Shown here piece by piece: positions 55,365 through 64,000 of a DNA stretch of 64,000 bases. The number at the start of each line of letters is the position of its first letter. Position 1 is the stretch's first letter. Where the stretch lies: assembly GCA_027946365.1 (NCBI GenBank), contig JAPEUQ010000004.1, positions 558,001 to 622,000 of the forward strand. The letters run 5' to 3'. The translations under genes and the position numbers were made by a program. Under the pieces are notes generated by a model that was not told where the DNA came from, ran no database searches, and saw only the letters and a program-made list of their open reading frames with translations. Source of the DNA: Kalmusia sp. IMI 367209 (lineage: Eukaryota > Ascomycota > Dothideomycetes > Pleosporales > Didymosphaeriaceae).

Positions 55365-56973
55365 ATGTCTGCTTCAGCTCCTTCTACCTTTGTTTCTCTG
55401 CCTCCACCCAATGGACACCCTCATCAGCCAACCGCTAAAGAGGAGTTCAGTATGGTAGACCATGCTGCAATGCAAGCAGTACGGGAGTTCTTCGCAGGCC
55501 TGACGCAGTCTGAAGCTCTTCGATACTGCCTTGGCCTGCAAGATTTCCACAACGCTCCTCCTCTTGCTCGTCACGCCGTCGTCATCTGCTTCGATACCGA
55601 GGGTTGGAACCCCGACAGCCGCAAGCTCACGGAGGTTGGTTTCAACGGCTTCCATTCCAATGATATGCGCAGCACCGAGGCCGGTCCCTGGGGAGAGCAC
55701 TTCCTTCGCAAGGTCCACTTCTATCATGCTAGGATTGCTGAAAACTCCCATTTGAAGAACAAGAGGTACAGTATGAGTTTGCCTTGCACATGACCATACT
55801 AATCCTGCAAATAGCGGCACGATGGGCGACCCCGAAAAGAACCGCTTCGGCAAGACTCGCTTCCTCAGCTGCTTTGAAGCTCGCGTTGCTCTAGAGGAAT
55901 TTTTCGCTCCGCGCACTGCAGATGGTCGTGGCATCTGCCCCGTCATTGTCTTGGGCCACGCACTGGGAGGAGACACTGAGAAGCTGCAGAAACTCTTAAC
56001 TTTCTCCACCAACCGCCTTGGTAATGTTGTCAAGGCATGCGATACCCAGGCGATGGTGCGCGAGTTAGGCTTCTGGTCCGACCGTAACCAAGTTGGCCTC
56101 CAGCGCCTCATCTTCGAACTCGGCTTTGAATATCGCGACGCCCATACTGCTTCGAACGACGCTGCGATGACCATGATAGCAGCTATCTTGCTGGTTCTAG
56201 AGAGCAACGGCCACTCCGAAAAGAAGGAATTACAAGACGTAATCGATGGAGTCGAGGCCGCCAGCCAGTACCACGAGTGGTTCCATGGCAGCGACAAGTA
56301 CTGCACCCGCTGCCACTCGCCCGGGCACAACGTCAAGAATCGCGGCGACGGCCAGCCGTGTAAGAAATACGTGCGCTGCGAGCACTGTCGCGAGGCGGGT
56401 CGCCACGAGGCCCAACATGGTCATGATACCTCCGACTGCATCAGCTTTGCTCTGGCAAACGGCAACTCGAAGACAGCCGCCAAAAAGAAGAAGGCAGAGA
56501 GGGAAGCAATGGCAGAGAAGGCCCGCTTGGAGGGACGCAACATAAGCGAAGTCATTCGCGATCGACGCGGTAGCTACACCCGTCGGGGCACGAGTTATAC
56601 GGTATCAGCCGCACTAGCTCTACCTCTGCATGAGCATCGTTCAAGACCAAAAAAAGACAGCGTAATATCTACCGCCAACGGTGCCGACGCGAAGTCATCA
56701 GGCGGTAGCAGTAGCTCCTCGCAGGCTCCTCGCCATATCGACTACCGCCACTCTCCTGATGGTACGACTACCTCTCTCGGCTCACCTTTACGCGTCCTGG
56801 CTCCAGCTGTCGCTATAACTTCCAAGCGTCCTTCCCGTAGCCAGAGCAGCGGCAACGCTACTCAGAGCGGCGGTCTCAACTTTGCGTCTACCAACATCTT
56901 TGCCACGATAGGCTCAGACGACGTTGACAAGAACTCAGAAGACTCGGACAATGACAAGCCTCAGACCTTGTAG
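55365..56973 (+). CDS. Gfd2/YDR514C-like protein: DEDD-type exonuclease fold with zinc knuckle
   Basis: Two exons (55365-55765, 55815-56973) give 519 residues. The first 280 residues resemble the Gfd2/YDR514C family, with a ribonuclease-H-like fold: VICFDTEGW (first D-x-E pair), a central GHALGGDTEKLQ segment, and YRDAHTASNDAAMTM, the H-x(3-4)-D pattern of DEDDh exonucleases. ARIAENSHLKNK is a family segment. A Cys/His-rich part follows (CTRCHSPGHN, CEHCREAGRHEAQHGHDTSDC), likely zinc-binding, then a basic helix and a Ser-rich disordered tail. Yeast Gfd2 suppresses a defect in the mRNA export helicase Dbp5, so an RNA role is plausible, but nuclease activity has not been shown by this sequence. 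The start is the ATG just after the leader intron. Confidence 0.85.
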
Positions 56974-57345
56974 GTGCTCAATCAGTGCATGTGGCTTTAT
57001 AGTGGTGGTTACACTTCCGTTAGCATCCTCTTCGAACAGTGTGCTTGAGGCAGTGGATATTGTTCTCCTTTTTTTTTTTGGCATGCTAATCATGATATCC
57101 CTTTTCTTTTGCATGAGTGATTTTCAAATCCTCCAAGTCCTTCATGAACAGCATTGACGGTACATACTTCATTGCTCTTCTCCTATAGGCTAACTAGTCA
57201 AATAAATTTTCTGTAAGACCCAAATCTATCCCGCCCATTTTGTTGAACATAAAACCTCGCATAGATAACGATTACCATCTCACCACCTATGATGAGCAAA
57301 TTCATAACAATTCGCCTTGAACAATGGAAAATTCGTGATATCTAA
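56974..57345. other. Convergent intergenic region
   Basis: About 370 bases between the stops of the Gfd2-like gene and the Ayg1-like gene. T-rich sequence (57070-57085) may be part of 3' processing signals. No gene is seen. Confidence 0.5.
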
Positions 57346-58551
57346 CTATCTCAATGCCTCCTCCATCCACGGAAACACAAACCCATTTGCCTCCGGATAC
57401 CCCATATGTGCCCTTCCAGTAACAAACCGCATCTCCTTCACACTCCCATATTCCGCCAACAACATGCTATCCTCAACCGGCATACACCCATCCAACACCC
57501 CATTAACCAGCAATAACCTACAGCTCGACCTGCCTTCCCCAACAACAGCAACACCCGCGCCCTTCCCAGAAACAAGACTAAACTCATCTTGACACCGCTC
57601 CTTCATCTCCTCAAACGATGAATAACCATACTTCGACACGTACGCGCGCTCAAGCCCGAAAGGGTACTCATGTCGATGTACTTGCTCCAGCCACTCGCGC
57701 CCGATGTAATGATGCGTCCCTGCTCCATGCCCGATGGCACCTCTCAGCTTCTCTGCATGCGTATGCGCCAAACGGATCGCGTAGTACCCTCCTGCACTAA
57801 GACCCCAAGCTACTACCTTCGTCTCATCGAGGCTGCTGTCCTCCTGTATGTACTCCAGTATCGACGAAAATAACCTATCTGGACTCAGCGGATCCCTTCG
57901 ATCCGCAGGACAGTCTACTGTTGTACCGGGAATATCGCAGATAACCGTGGCCCATCCACGCTCTAGGTGCGCCGTCGTGCGCTCCGTATTATCTGGCCTG
58001 TGGCCATCGAGGCCTGTGATCAATAGGACTGTTGGGAAGGGACCTGTGCCGGGGGGTCTGCGGATGTAGAGGGGAATGGTATCGCCATCGCCGTTTTGAA
58101 CGTATTTATGTGGTATGATAACTTCAGAGATAGGCACGTCCCAGAGTGCGGCGCCGCGGAGGTATGAGATTTTTTGTTCGGAGAAGGCGGTGTGTTTGAG
58201 GTCTGTGTCGATGTATGGAAATCGTGATAATCTGTACACGGCATTCGCTCGCAGGTATAATGACTTTGCCTTCTCCTTATCTGATGAGTCGAGGGCTGCG
58301 GCGGTTTTGGCGAGGTTGCGCGCTGTGGGCAGGAAAGCATTTGTATACTCGTCTGAATACGGATCGTTTATGTCTTTGGAGATGAGGTCATTGAAGATAG
58401 GCTCGAAGTCTTCGAATGCACCATCGTGGAAGGGATATACGGCCAATTTGCATGGAAACATCCATCGCATTTCCCATAGCTTCTTGATGCTGCCTTCATG
58501 GCCATAGTCTTTCAGGAAGAGGTCGCCAAGAATCCAATTGCCGTTTGGCAT
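57346..58551 (-). CDS. Ayg1-like alpha/beta hydrolase (polyketide-shortening type)
   Basis: A single exon encodes 401 residues from ATG 58551 (MPNGNWILGDLFL), or 425 from an upstream in-frame ATG at 58623. I prefer the shorter form because WILGD opens the family's conserved part. Similarity to Aspergillus fumigatus Ayg1 is strong in remembered segments: YPFHDGAFEDFEPIFNDLIS, VYRLSRFPYID, LLITGLDGHRPDN, WGLSAGGYYAIRLAH with nucleophile Ser252 (short form), GHGAG, YPFGLE, SCRLLLVNGVLDG with the Asp, and RAHMGYPE with the His. Ayg1 removes an acetoacetyl unit from a heptaketide naphthopyrone to give the precursor of DHN-melanin. Whether this protein acts on melanin or another polyketide is unknown: no polyketide synthase or reductase is nearby. 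It is 366 bases from another hydrolase gene on the same strand. Confidence 0.9.
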   Translation of the reverse strand: MPNGNWILGDLFLKDYGHEGSIKKLWEMRWMFPCKLAVYPFHDGAFEDFEPIFNDLISKDINDPYSDEYTNAFLPTARNLAKTAAALDSSDKEKAKSLYLRANAVYRLSRFPYIDTDLKHTAFSEQKISYLRGAALWDVPISEVIIPHKYVQNGDGDTIPLYIRRPPGTGPFPTVLLITGLDGHRPDNTERTTAHLERGWATVICDIPGTTVDCPADRRDPLSPDRLFSSILEYIQEDSSLDETKVVAWGLSAGGYYAIRLAHTHAEKLRGAIGHGAGTHHYIGREWLEQVHRHEYPFGLERAYVSKYGYSSFEEMKERCQDEFSLVSGKGAGVAVVGEGRSSCRLLLVNGVLDGCMPVEDSMLLAEYGSVKEMRFVTGRAHMGYPEANGFVFPWMEEALR

Positions 58552-58989
58552 GATGGTTAGAACAGACAAGGAAGCGTGGAAAGCAGTGGCAAACGATAAG
58601 AGCTGGACGTCAAATTGGGACAAAGGGATGACAACTGACCGAGTGAGGTGTGTTAGGATAATTGTACATATGTAGTCTACCTTTTCGGGCGCTTGCGGGG
58701 CCGATGGTGGAACCAGAGGTCTGGACGGGACCCCACGTCCACCACGTCGGGAATGCGCTTATTTAGTTGCCACCAGTCTGATCAAAGACGGCAGCGTGGC
58801 AGCCACCGCTAGATGTTTGCGTTGTCAATAACAAAGCAATACTAGGCAGACCCTGCAGATTAGTTCCCGCTCTCTAGGAAGGCCTGATAGGTGCTGACTT
58901 GTTTAATATTCGTTAATGGAATGGGACACGGCTATGGTACAGACAAAGTCCTCATGAAATGTGCTGCTATTGTCGTAACAATACGGGTA
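58552..58989. other. Intergenic region between two hydrolase genes
   Basis: About 440 bases: the Ayg1-like promoter and the 3' UTR of the next minus-strand gene. No motif is seen. Confidence 0.5.
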
Positions 58990-60592
58990 TCAAGGGTAAT
59001 CCTCATCTTCCTCCGGCTTCTTCCCAGCATATCTTCTAAGAACATCACCTAGACGCGCTCTACCCTCCTTTCGTTCGAAGACCTGCGCATGGTCGCAGGT
59101 AGGCCACCAAACCGTCTCAATCCCAATCCCACTCCACTCTTTCTTCTTCCAAGCACCGTCATCGCTCTTCAAGTCCAAGCCGGCAAGGTACCTACCCACC
59201 ATCTCCGTATCCACAATAAGATCTCTCCCACCCAATGAAACGGTCACATCCCGGCCCTTGAGCTCATCCTTCCACAAGATATTCTGCGCCCAGAAGAAGT
59301 GTCTCGCCAGTGTATGCGCAACCATCATGTCGGTCGACGCGAAATAGTATAATTGGTGTTCATTCGCGCGTTTTGGTGCCCTCGCGGTAAAATTGTACGC
59401 TACATCCGGCAGATGCAGCAAGAATGTCACAGGATCCACAAAGAGCATAGGACCGATCTTCGCGGCGGTCGTGGGGTTTTGTAGAAGGTGGGTGGCAACG
59501 ACCGAGCCGTACGAGTGGCTCGCCAGCACCACTTGGTCGAACCCATGGCGCTCGAGGATCATATTGATCTGGCGACAGATCTCGTCGCGATCAAGAATGG
59601 GGCCTGTGATGCGGAAGCTAATAGGCATGAGCTCGATGGCGATGATACCGATTTCGCCATCCGTGGGGCTGAGCGGGTCATGTTTATTTATCTCAGCGAG
59701 AAACTGGGTGTAGGGGTAAAGACCGATGCCAATGCCGTGAATGAAGAGGATGGGGAGGCGCGTTTTAGAGGTGTGTGGGCGGTACCAGTAAGATAGGTCG
59801 GGCGCGGGGGAAATCTGGCGGGTGAAAAAGGAGGCGAGTCGGAATGGGAAAATGGAGAGTATTGAGCGAAGATGCGTACGGTGGAGGAGGAAGGAGTTGT
59901 AACGCAGGTGTGCTGCGGTAAAGGTATCGACCATGAAGACGATCTGCTTGCGTTAGCACAGCTCCACACCTTGAATGCAGGATACGTACCAAATACCACA
60001 CCACCGGCCGATGCAGCATCTTAACCTCATCGACCGTCAACCGCAGACACTTTGCTGGTCCTCGTCCAGGCTCAATCCGCCGTCCCAACAGTGTCTGCAC
60101 CCCATCGACATACTCTTCTAGCTCCCTCTCCTCCTCCTGTTTCCTGGCCACCTCTTCGTCTGGGACAGCATCCTGAGTCCCCGCATTCTTATCCACCTCA
60201 TCCCCTTTGTACAACAACGCCCAAGCAAAAAACTCTCTCACATTTTCCCTTCTCACCTCCCAGCTCCTCGCCCCTAAAAACCACCTGCTCACATACCCTT
60301 CCGGTTCTGGTATCCACTCCCAACACTTCCAAAAAAGCTCTTTGCGCTCGTCTCCATCAAGTGGCGGTGGGTGCGGCGCGGAGGCCTGCAGAGAGCGCTT
60401 GCGCGGCAGGTAGACAAGGAGCCAGAAAGCTGTTTCGAGACCGGCCCAGCCGAGAAGGAAGCGCGTGAAGCCGGTGGAAGGTGGCTCGGCAATGCTAATG
60501 CTACAAAAGAAGATGCTGAGGGGCGTGATGGCGCGGAAACCAAGAATGCACGTGCGGATTACTAGGTAGGCGGGGATGCTGGTTCCGATCAT
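58990..60592 (-). CDS. Membrane-anchored alpha/beta hydrolase
   Basis: Two exons on the minus strand (60592-59990, 59943-58990) give 518 residues. The first 60 residues have two hydrophobic stretches (AYLVIRTCILGFRAITPLSIFF and FLLGWAGLETAFWLLVYLP), followed by a Trp-rich cytosolic part (WKCWEWIPEPEGYVSRWFLG). Across the intron VVWYLIVFMVDTFTAAHLRYNSF continues. The hydrolase core has LPILFIHGIGIGLYPYTQFL, the nucleophile elbow ASHSYGSVVATH, MLFVDPVTFLLHLPDVAYNF, and CDHAQVF with a candidate catalytic His. This architecture (membrane N-terminus, GxSxG as S-H-S-Y-G) is widespread in fungal uncharacterised hydrolases. The substrate is unknown; the long N-terminus argues for a lipid or membrane-associated target, which is inference. 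Confidence 0.82.
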
Positions 60593-61236
60593 GATGTAGG
60601 GGACGGCGATGCACCGCGAGCAGTCGGCGATAGACGCTATGAGGCGTCGAGGGCAATGTCGTAGCTATGTATGCAGGTAGGTAGTTCAGCCGTGCTCCAT
60701 TGCAGTGGTCAAAGTGCAAAGGAAGAGCAGCGGCAGCATAGGAGGGGCCATGGCTGTGCCTGGCGGGAAGCCTAATGTGCTCGCGCTGTCCCAGTTTCAC
60801 ATGCCGCTATCGATAGCGCCCCAAGCTGAGTCATGCGATCCCAAACCGTTGAGCCGTGGCAGCGACGCAATCCTCGTCCCAACATCATCGTGAAATTCCA
60901 TGAGCACCGAACTATAGGCGCGGCATCTCTGTCCACTATCAGAGTCGCTAAGATTTCAGTAAACCTTTCGCACGTGCAGCCTCGGAACGTTGGCTTCGTG
61001 TCCAGCCCTACGTCAATGTCACCAGAGATGCTACTCGAGTACTGAGTCGGACGAAAAACAATTTCCCGAAGACTCGAGCAGAAGCACTTATTTGTCCGAT
61101 CAGTGCATATCTTGCACTCCGGTAAACGTTGAAACTGCCGTATACATCGAAGAAATCTTGATTGACAGCCTTTCGCATCACATATTCGAGGATCCATAGA
61201 ACCGCTGTGACATACATCGTAGTTATTATGATCACG

Positions 61237-61318
<82 letters not shown>

Positions 61319-61555
61319 CTGGGTGCGGTCATTATGTATGCAGCGGCGAATTGAGAGCCGTATTTCTGTTTGTATTAGTGTTGGCAACGTAACAGCCATG
61401 GTGGTGTATTCCACAAAGCGGAAACCTACGCTTTTTACCGACAAATCTTTACTCTTCACTATTCATTCAGCATCCGCAATGAGCAACATATCATTTACTT
61501 GGAATATAATACGCTAATCTATCAGCCTACTCTTGCTTCCGTAGCCCGCCGCGCT
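60593..61555. other. Divergent spacer with a GT microsatellite
   Basis: About 960 bases between the hydrolase start and the receptor start. It holds the (GT)n repeat listed separately. A minus-strand frame at 61197-60772 (141 codons, about ten Cys) is open but has no family motif and no upstream exon; a longer version runs through the repeat. I do not call it. Confidence 0.45.
61239..61315. repeat. (GT)n dinucleotide microsatellite, 77 bases
   Basis: 38.5 uninterrupted GT units. The repeat creates long Thr-His and Cys-Val reading frames on either strand which are artefacts. Such a pure tract is expected to vary in length among isolates. Confidence 0.97.
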
Positions 61556-63042
61556 ATGAGCACTAATCAAGCTTCTTTTGTTATCTTCAGCCAAACCGAC
61601 GCGATCAATCCACTATGGAGATTCAATGTCGTTACGCAAGTCATTTGCATGACAGTTGCTGGAACATTGTACCTTCTGCGCTGCTACGTGCGGCTGGGGT
61701 ATGGCCGACTGTCAAGAGAATGGATACTAGAAGACTGTAGGCGAGATTTCGCCGTGCACTCTACATGCTAATCGTGTGACAGGGATGATAACATTTTCCT
61801 TTGTAAGGTCCACAGTATATACTTCTTGATGGCAGCTAAAATATCAAAGTTGGGACTTCTCGCTTTCAGTATATTAGTGAGCGTAATGGCGAATCACCAC
61901 GGCGGTGTACATATCCAGATTCTTACAGATGCGCAAATCGAAAATACACGATGGGTAAGCGACTGACAGTAGGAATTCTTCGACTGAGCTGACGGCAAGG
62001 AGTATTTTTGGGTAATCACGATTGTCTATGGGCCTGTTATCATGGGCGTGAAGCTTAGCATCCTATTACTGTACCGTCGACTCTTAGTACCACGCCGCTA
62101 CTCCCCACTTTGGTATGTGATTTACGGCTTTGCGGGTATATGTGCTGCATTCTACACGGCGAACATGCTCGTGAGGATCGGAGCATGCTTCCCGATGGAA
62201 AAATCATGGAAGAAAGATATTCCAGGCCACTGCATCGACGCCATGGTAAGTCTTCAAATTAGCGGAATCTTCAATATTGTCAGCGATGTAGCTATCCTGC
62301 TCGTACCCATAGTGGCTAGCTGGAATTTGAAATTGCAATGGCGCAAGAAGGTCGGCGTCTGTGCGATTCTCACCATCGGTGCCATGTAAGCCGTTAAGAT
62401 CCCTTTGCGACTGAAAGAAATACTGATCAGGTCTAGTGCACCTGCGGTTAGTGCTATCGGCTTCGCAATGAGACATCGGGCCGCGAAAGCCACGGATATC
62501 ACGTTTGTCTACCTCCAACTTCAGTTCTGCGTGTACGTTGTTCCATTCTCTTCCTGCTACAAAGGCAAGGGTGTGTGAGCCAATCTGATCTCATATCCGG
62601 GAGTAGTGTCGCCGAGGTCACCATAGGCATTATGTGCGTCTGCCTTCCTTTCCTCCCTTCACTTTTTCGGAAGCCTCGTACTGCAGATTCAGGAAGAATC
62701 ACACCCTACCATCCCTCGTTTCAACCTCGACAAAGCGACCCGCCGGAATGTGCACAAGGACCTTCTAGAGAGGTTACACTGGGGGCATCCAATACAGCAC
62801 TCAAGTCTCCACGCTCGAACATGCGCGCTCGGGAAGAGTTCAACACGTTTGACAAGAATAACAGAGTATTTGCTTCAGCTAACTTCAGTGGTATAAGAGA
62901 ATTAGCGGCTTTCCTAGCTGAACCCGGAAGGATAGATGATGGTGGGCGCGCAAGCACGGATAGCACCAGCCGGATCCTGAACACAAAGAATGGTACAACT
63001 TTTGTCGATTTGTACTGGACAAATACTAGGAGGAAGTGGTGA
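61556..63042 (+). CDS. PTH11-like seven-helix membrane receptor (rhodopsin-type fungal domain)
   Basis: Six exons (61556-61736, 61783-61802, 61850-61954, 62000-62385, 62431-62532, 62604-63042) give 410 residues. Exon 2 is only 20 bases; its flanking introns restore LSREWILEDWMITFSF then LGLLAFSILVSVMANHHGG. Further segments are EYFWVITIVYGPVIMGVKLSILLLYRRLL, YGFAGICAAFYTANMLVRIGACFP, LQISGIFNIVSDVAILLVP, KKVGVCAILTIGAMSSAPA and LQLQFCVSVAEVTIGIMCVCLP. The order (ED-W in loop 1, KLSILLLYRR, SGIFNIVSD, WxVAEVTIGI) is that of the PTH11-like / rhodopsin family of fungal receptors, some of which sense surfaces in pathogens; no extracellular CFEM domain is present. A polar C-terminal tail of about 130 residues follows the last helix. 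An in-frame ATG at 61499 would add 19 residues. Confidence 0.88.
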
Positions 63043-64000
63043 TATTTCGGATAGTCTAATTATTGCGTGGGTAACTAAATATTTCGCACGCCTTTGTGAG
63101 TTGGATGCAAAAATGCGACTTCGAGGTCCACACTTCGAGCTTTGGAAGGCTTTGTTTTATTTGCTTTTTGCTCAGTATTTTGTATGACAGAAAGTTTCGT
63201 TGAAACCTAAGCCCCTACATACATGTAAGCTATAATGTGAAGCAGCACGCGAACAAGTCCTATTGTAGCGGTTCAAAGAGTTGATTGTATATTATATCGT
63301 TGTGAGGATATTTTCGTAGGAAGGTCTCAATCTCGCTAGCAGTCTAGGGTGTAGTTGCATTGGAAAGAACTCCTATGTCGAATGTTCTTCGTTTGCTAAG
63401 CTAAATCATAAATTTTTACTTTTTTGTCTTTATATATAGGGAAAAGATAAGGCATAATACATATAGGTGAATTAAATCTATCTAAGAAAGGATGATAACT
63501 AGAGGAAGTCTCCTCCTGTCAATAAGAAGAGAGCCTAGTGTGTAAAATATGACTCATCAAAGTCATCGCCCATCATACTAGTACAGTTTTTGTTTACCAC
63601 GGCACAATATATATGTGATTAATACTTCTAAACGCTGTAGTCTACAGATCTTCATGGTACCGGAGAAATTTTTTGAAAATAAAAATTCGAACGAAAGGTT
63701 TCTGAACTTGAATAATAGATTAGACAATGCTATCAGATTCCCACTTCTGTATCATTAATTCTTGGATAATACGCAAATTGGCAATACCATTTGGACGACC
63801 ACACTTGAAACTAAGCAGAAATCAGATTCAAAAGACGCAAATATGTAGAGAATATCAATTGTGTTACTGCTCGCAATACCTCCGAATGGCCGTTTCTTCA
63901 TAAATAAATGTATGATACAGCGCTAAAGTCAAGCTGAATCTGGACGTTAATCCAACACTGCTCCGGCGCACCCAGTGGCGGCGCATCTAGTTATGGCGCA
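63043..64000. other. AT-rich end of the window
   Basis: The last 960 bases have no supported gene. They contain many A/T runs and look richer in A+T than the rest of the window, judged by eye. No terminal repeat or transposase motif is seen. It may be the edge of an AT-rich, repeat-derived block, or only a long spacer. Confidence 0.45.

Noticed and set aside
60772..61332. Minus-strand frame with a long Thr-His run and a Cys-containing C-terminal part
   Set aside because: The Thr-His run is only the GT microsatellite. The remaining 141 codons (from ATG 61197) have no motif or second exon.

Overview
The window is nuclear DNA from a filamentous ascomycete. Genes are dense (26 coding genes in 64 kb) on both strands. 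Most are split by 45-90 bp introns with GTRNGT-type donors, CTAAC/CTGAC-type branch sites and AG acceptors. The gene set is typical of filamentous fungi: a Zn2Cys6 regulator, a PTH11-type receptor, a NACHT-domain NLR, a pectin lyase, a delta-8 sphingolipid desaturase and an Ayg1-like hydrolase. A Dothideomycete (Pleosporales-like) source is my guess from protein resemblance; no search was run. Exon coordinates in the entries were joined by hand so that frames stay open and family motifs are continuous.

Layout. 0-9.5 kb is mostly core: the 3' end of a ubiquitin hydrolase, argininosuccinate synthase with two Gcn4/Cpc1-type sites, an HSL-type esterase, a dynamin-family GTPase with an NLS-like insertion, and TIM17. 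9.5-20 kb is gene-poor and accessory: a lipocalin-like protein, a single-pass membrane protein, a PNPOx-ferredoxin-reductase fusion and an acidic orphan, separated by long spacers without recognisable genes. 20.4-28.6 kb is a transport and secretion stretch: a DHA1 MFS transporter, pectin lyase, a secreted seven-bladed lactonase-like protein and a secreted S28 prolyl peptidase. 29.4-36.4 kb returns to core functions: an ataxin-10 homologue with an embedded HMG-box-like segment, the prefoldin-like URI/Bud27, and the TFIIH subunit TFB3.

36.6-48.5 kb holds two head-to-head pairs. The first is a repeat-less NACHT NLR with a 2EXR/F-box-like protein. The second is a full-size ABCA transporter with a Zn2Cys6 regulator, whose shared promoter has a CGG-N4-CCG palindrome almost exactly at its midpoint. 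49.7-60.6 kb carries the sphingolipid desaturase, an amidase, a Gfd2-like DEDD-fold/zinc-knuckle protein, an Ayg1-like hydrolase and a membrane-anchored alpha/beta hydrolase. A 77 bp GT microsatellite precedes a PTH11-like receptor gene, and the last kilobase is AT-rich without a recognised gene.

There is no operon logic here. Functional links are inferred only from divergent promoters (NLR/2EXR, ABC/Zn2Cys6, URI/TFB3, dynamin/TIM17) and from the run of secreted enzymes. I found no rRNA, tRNA, CRISPR array or intact transposon.
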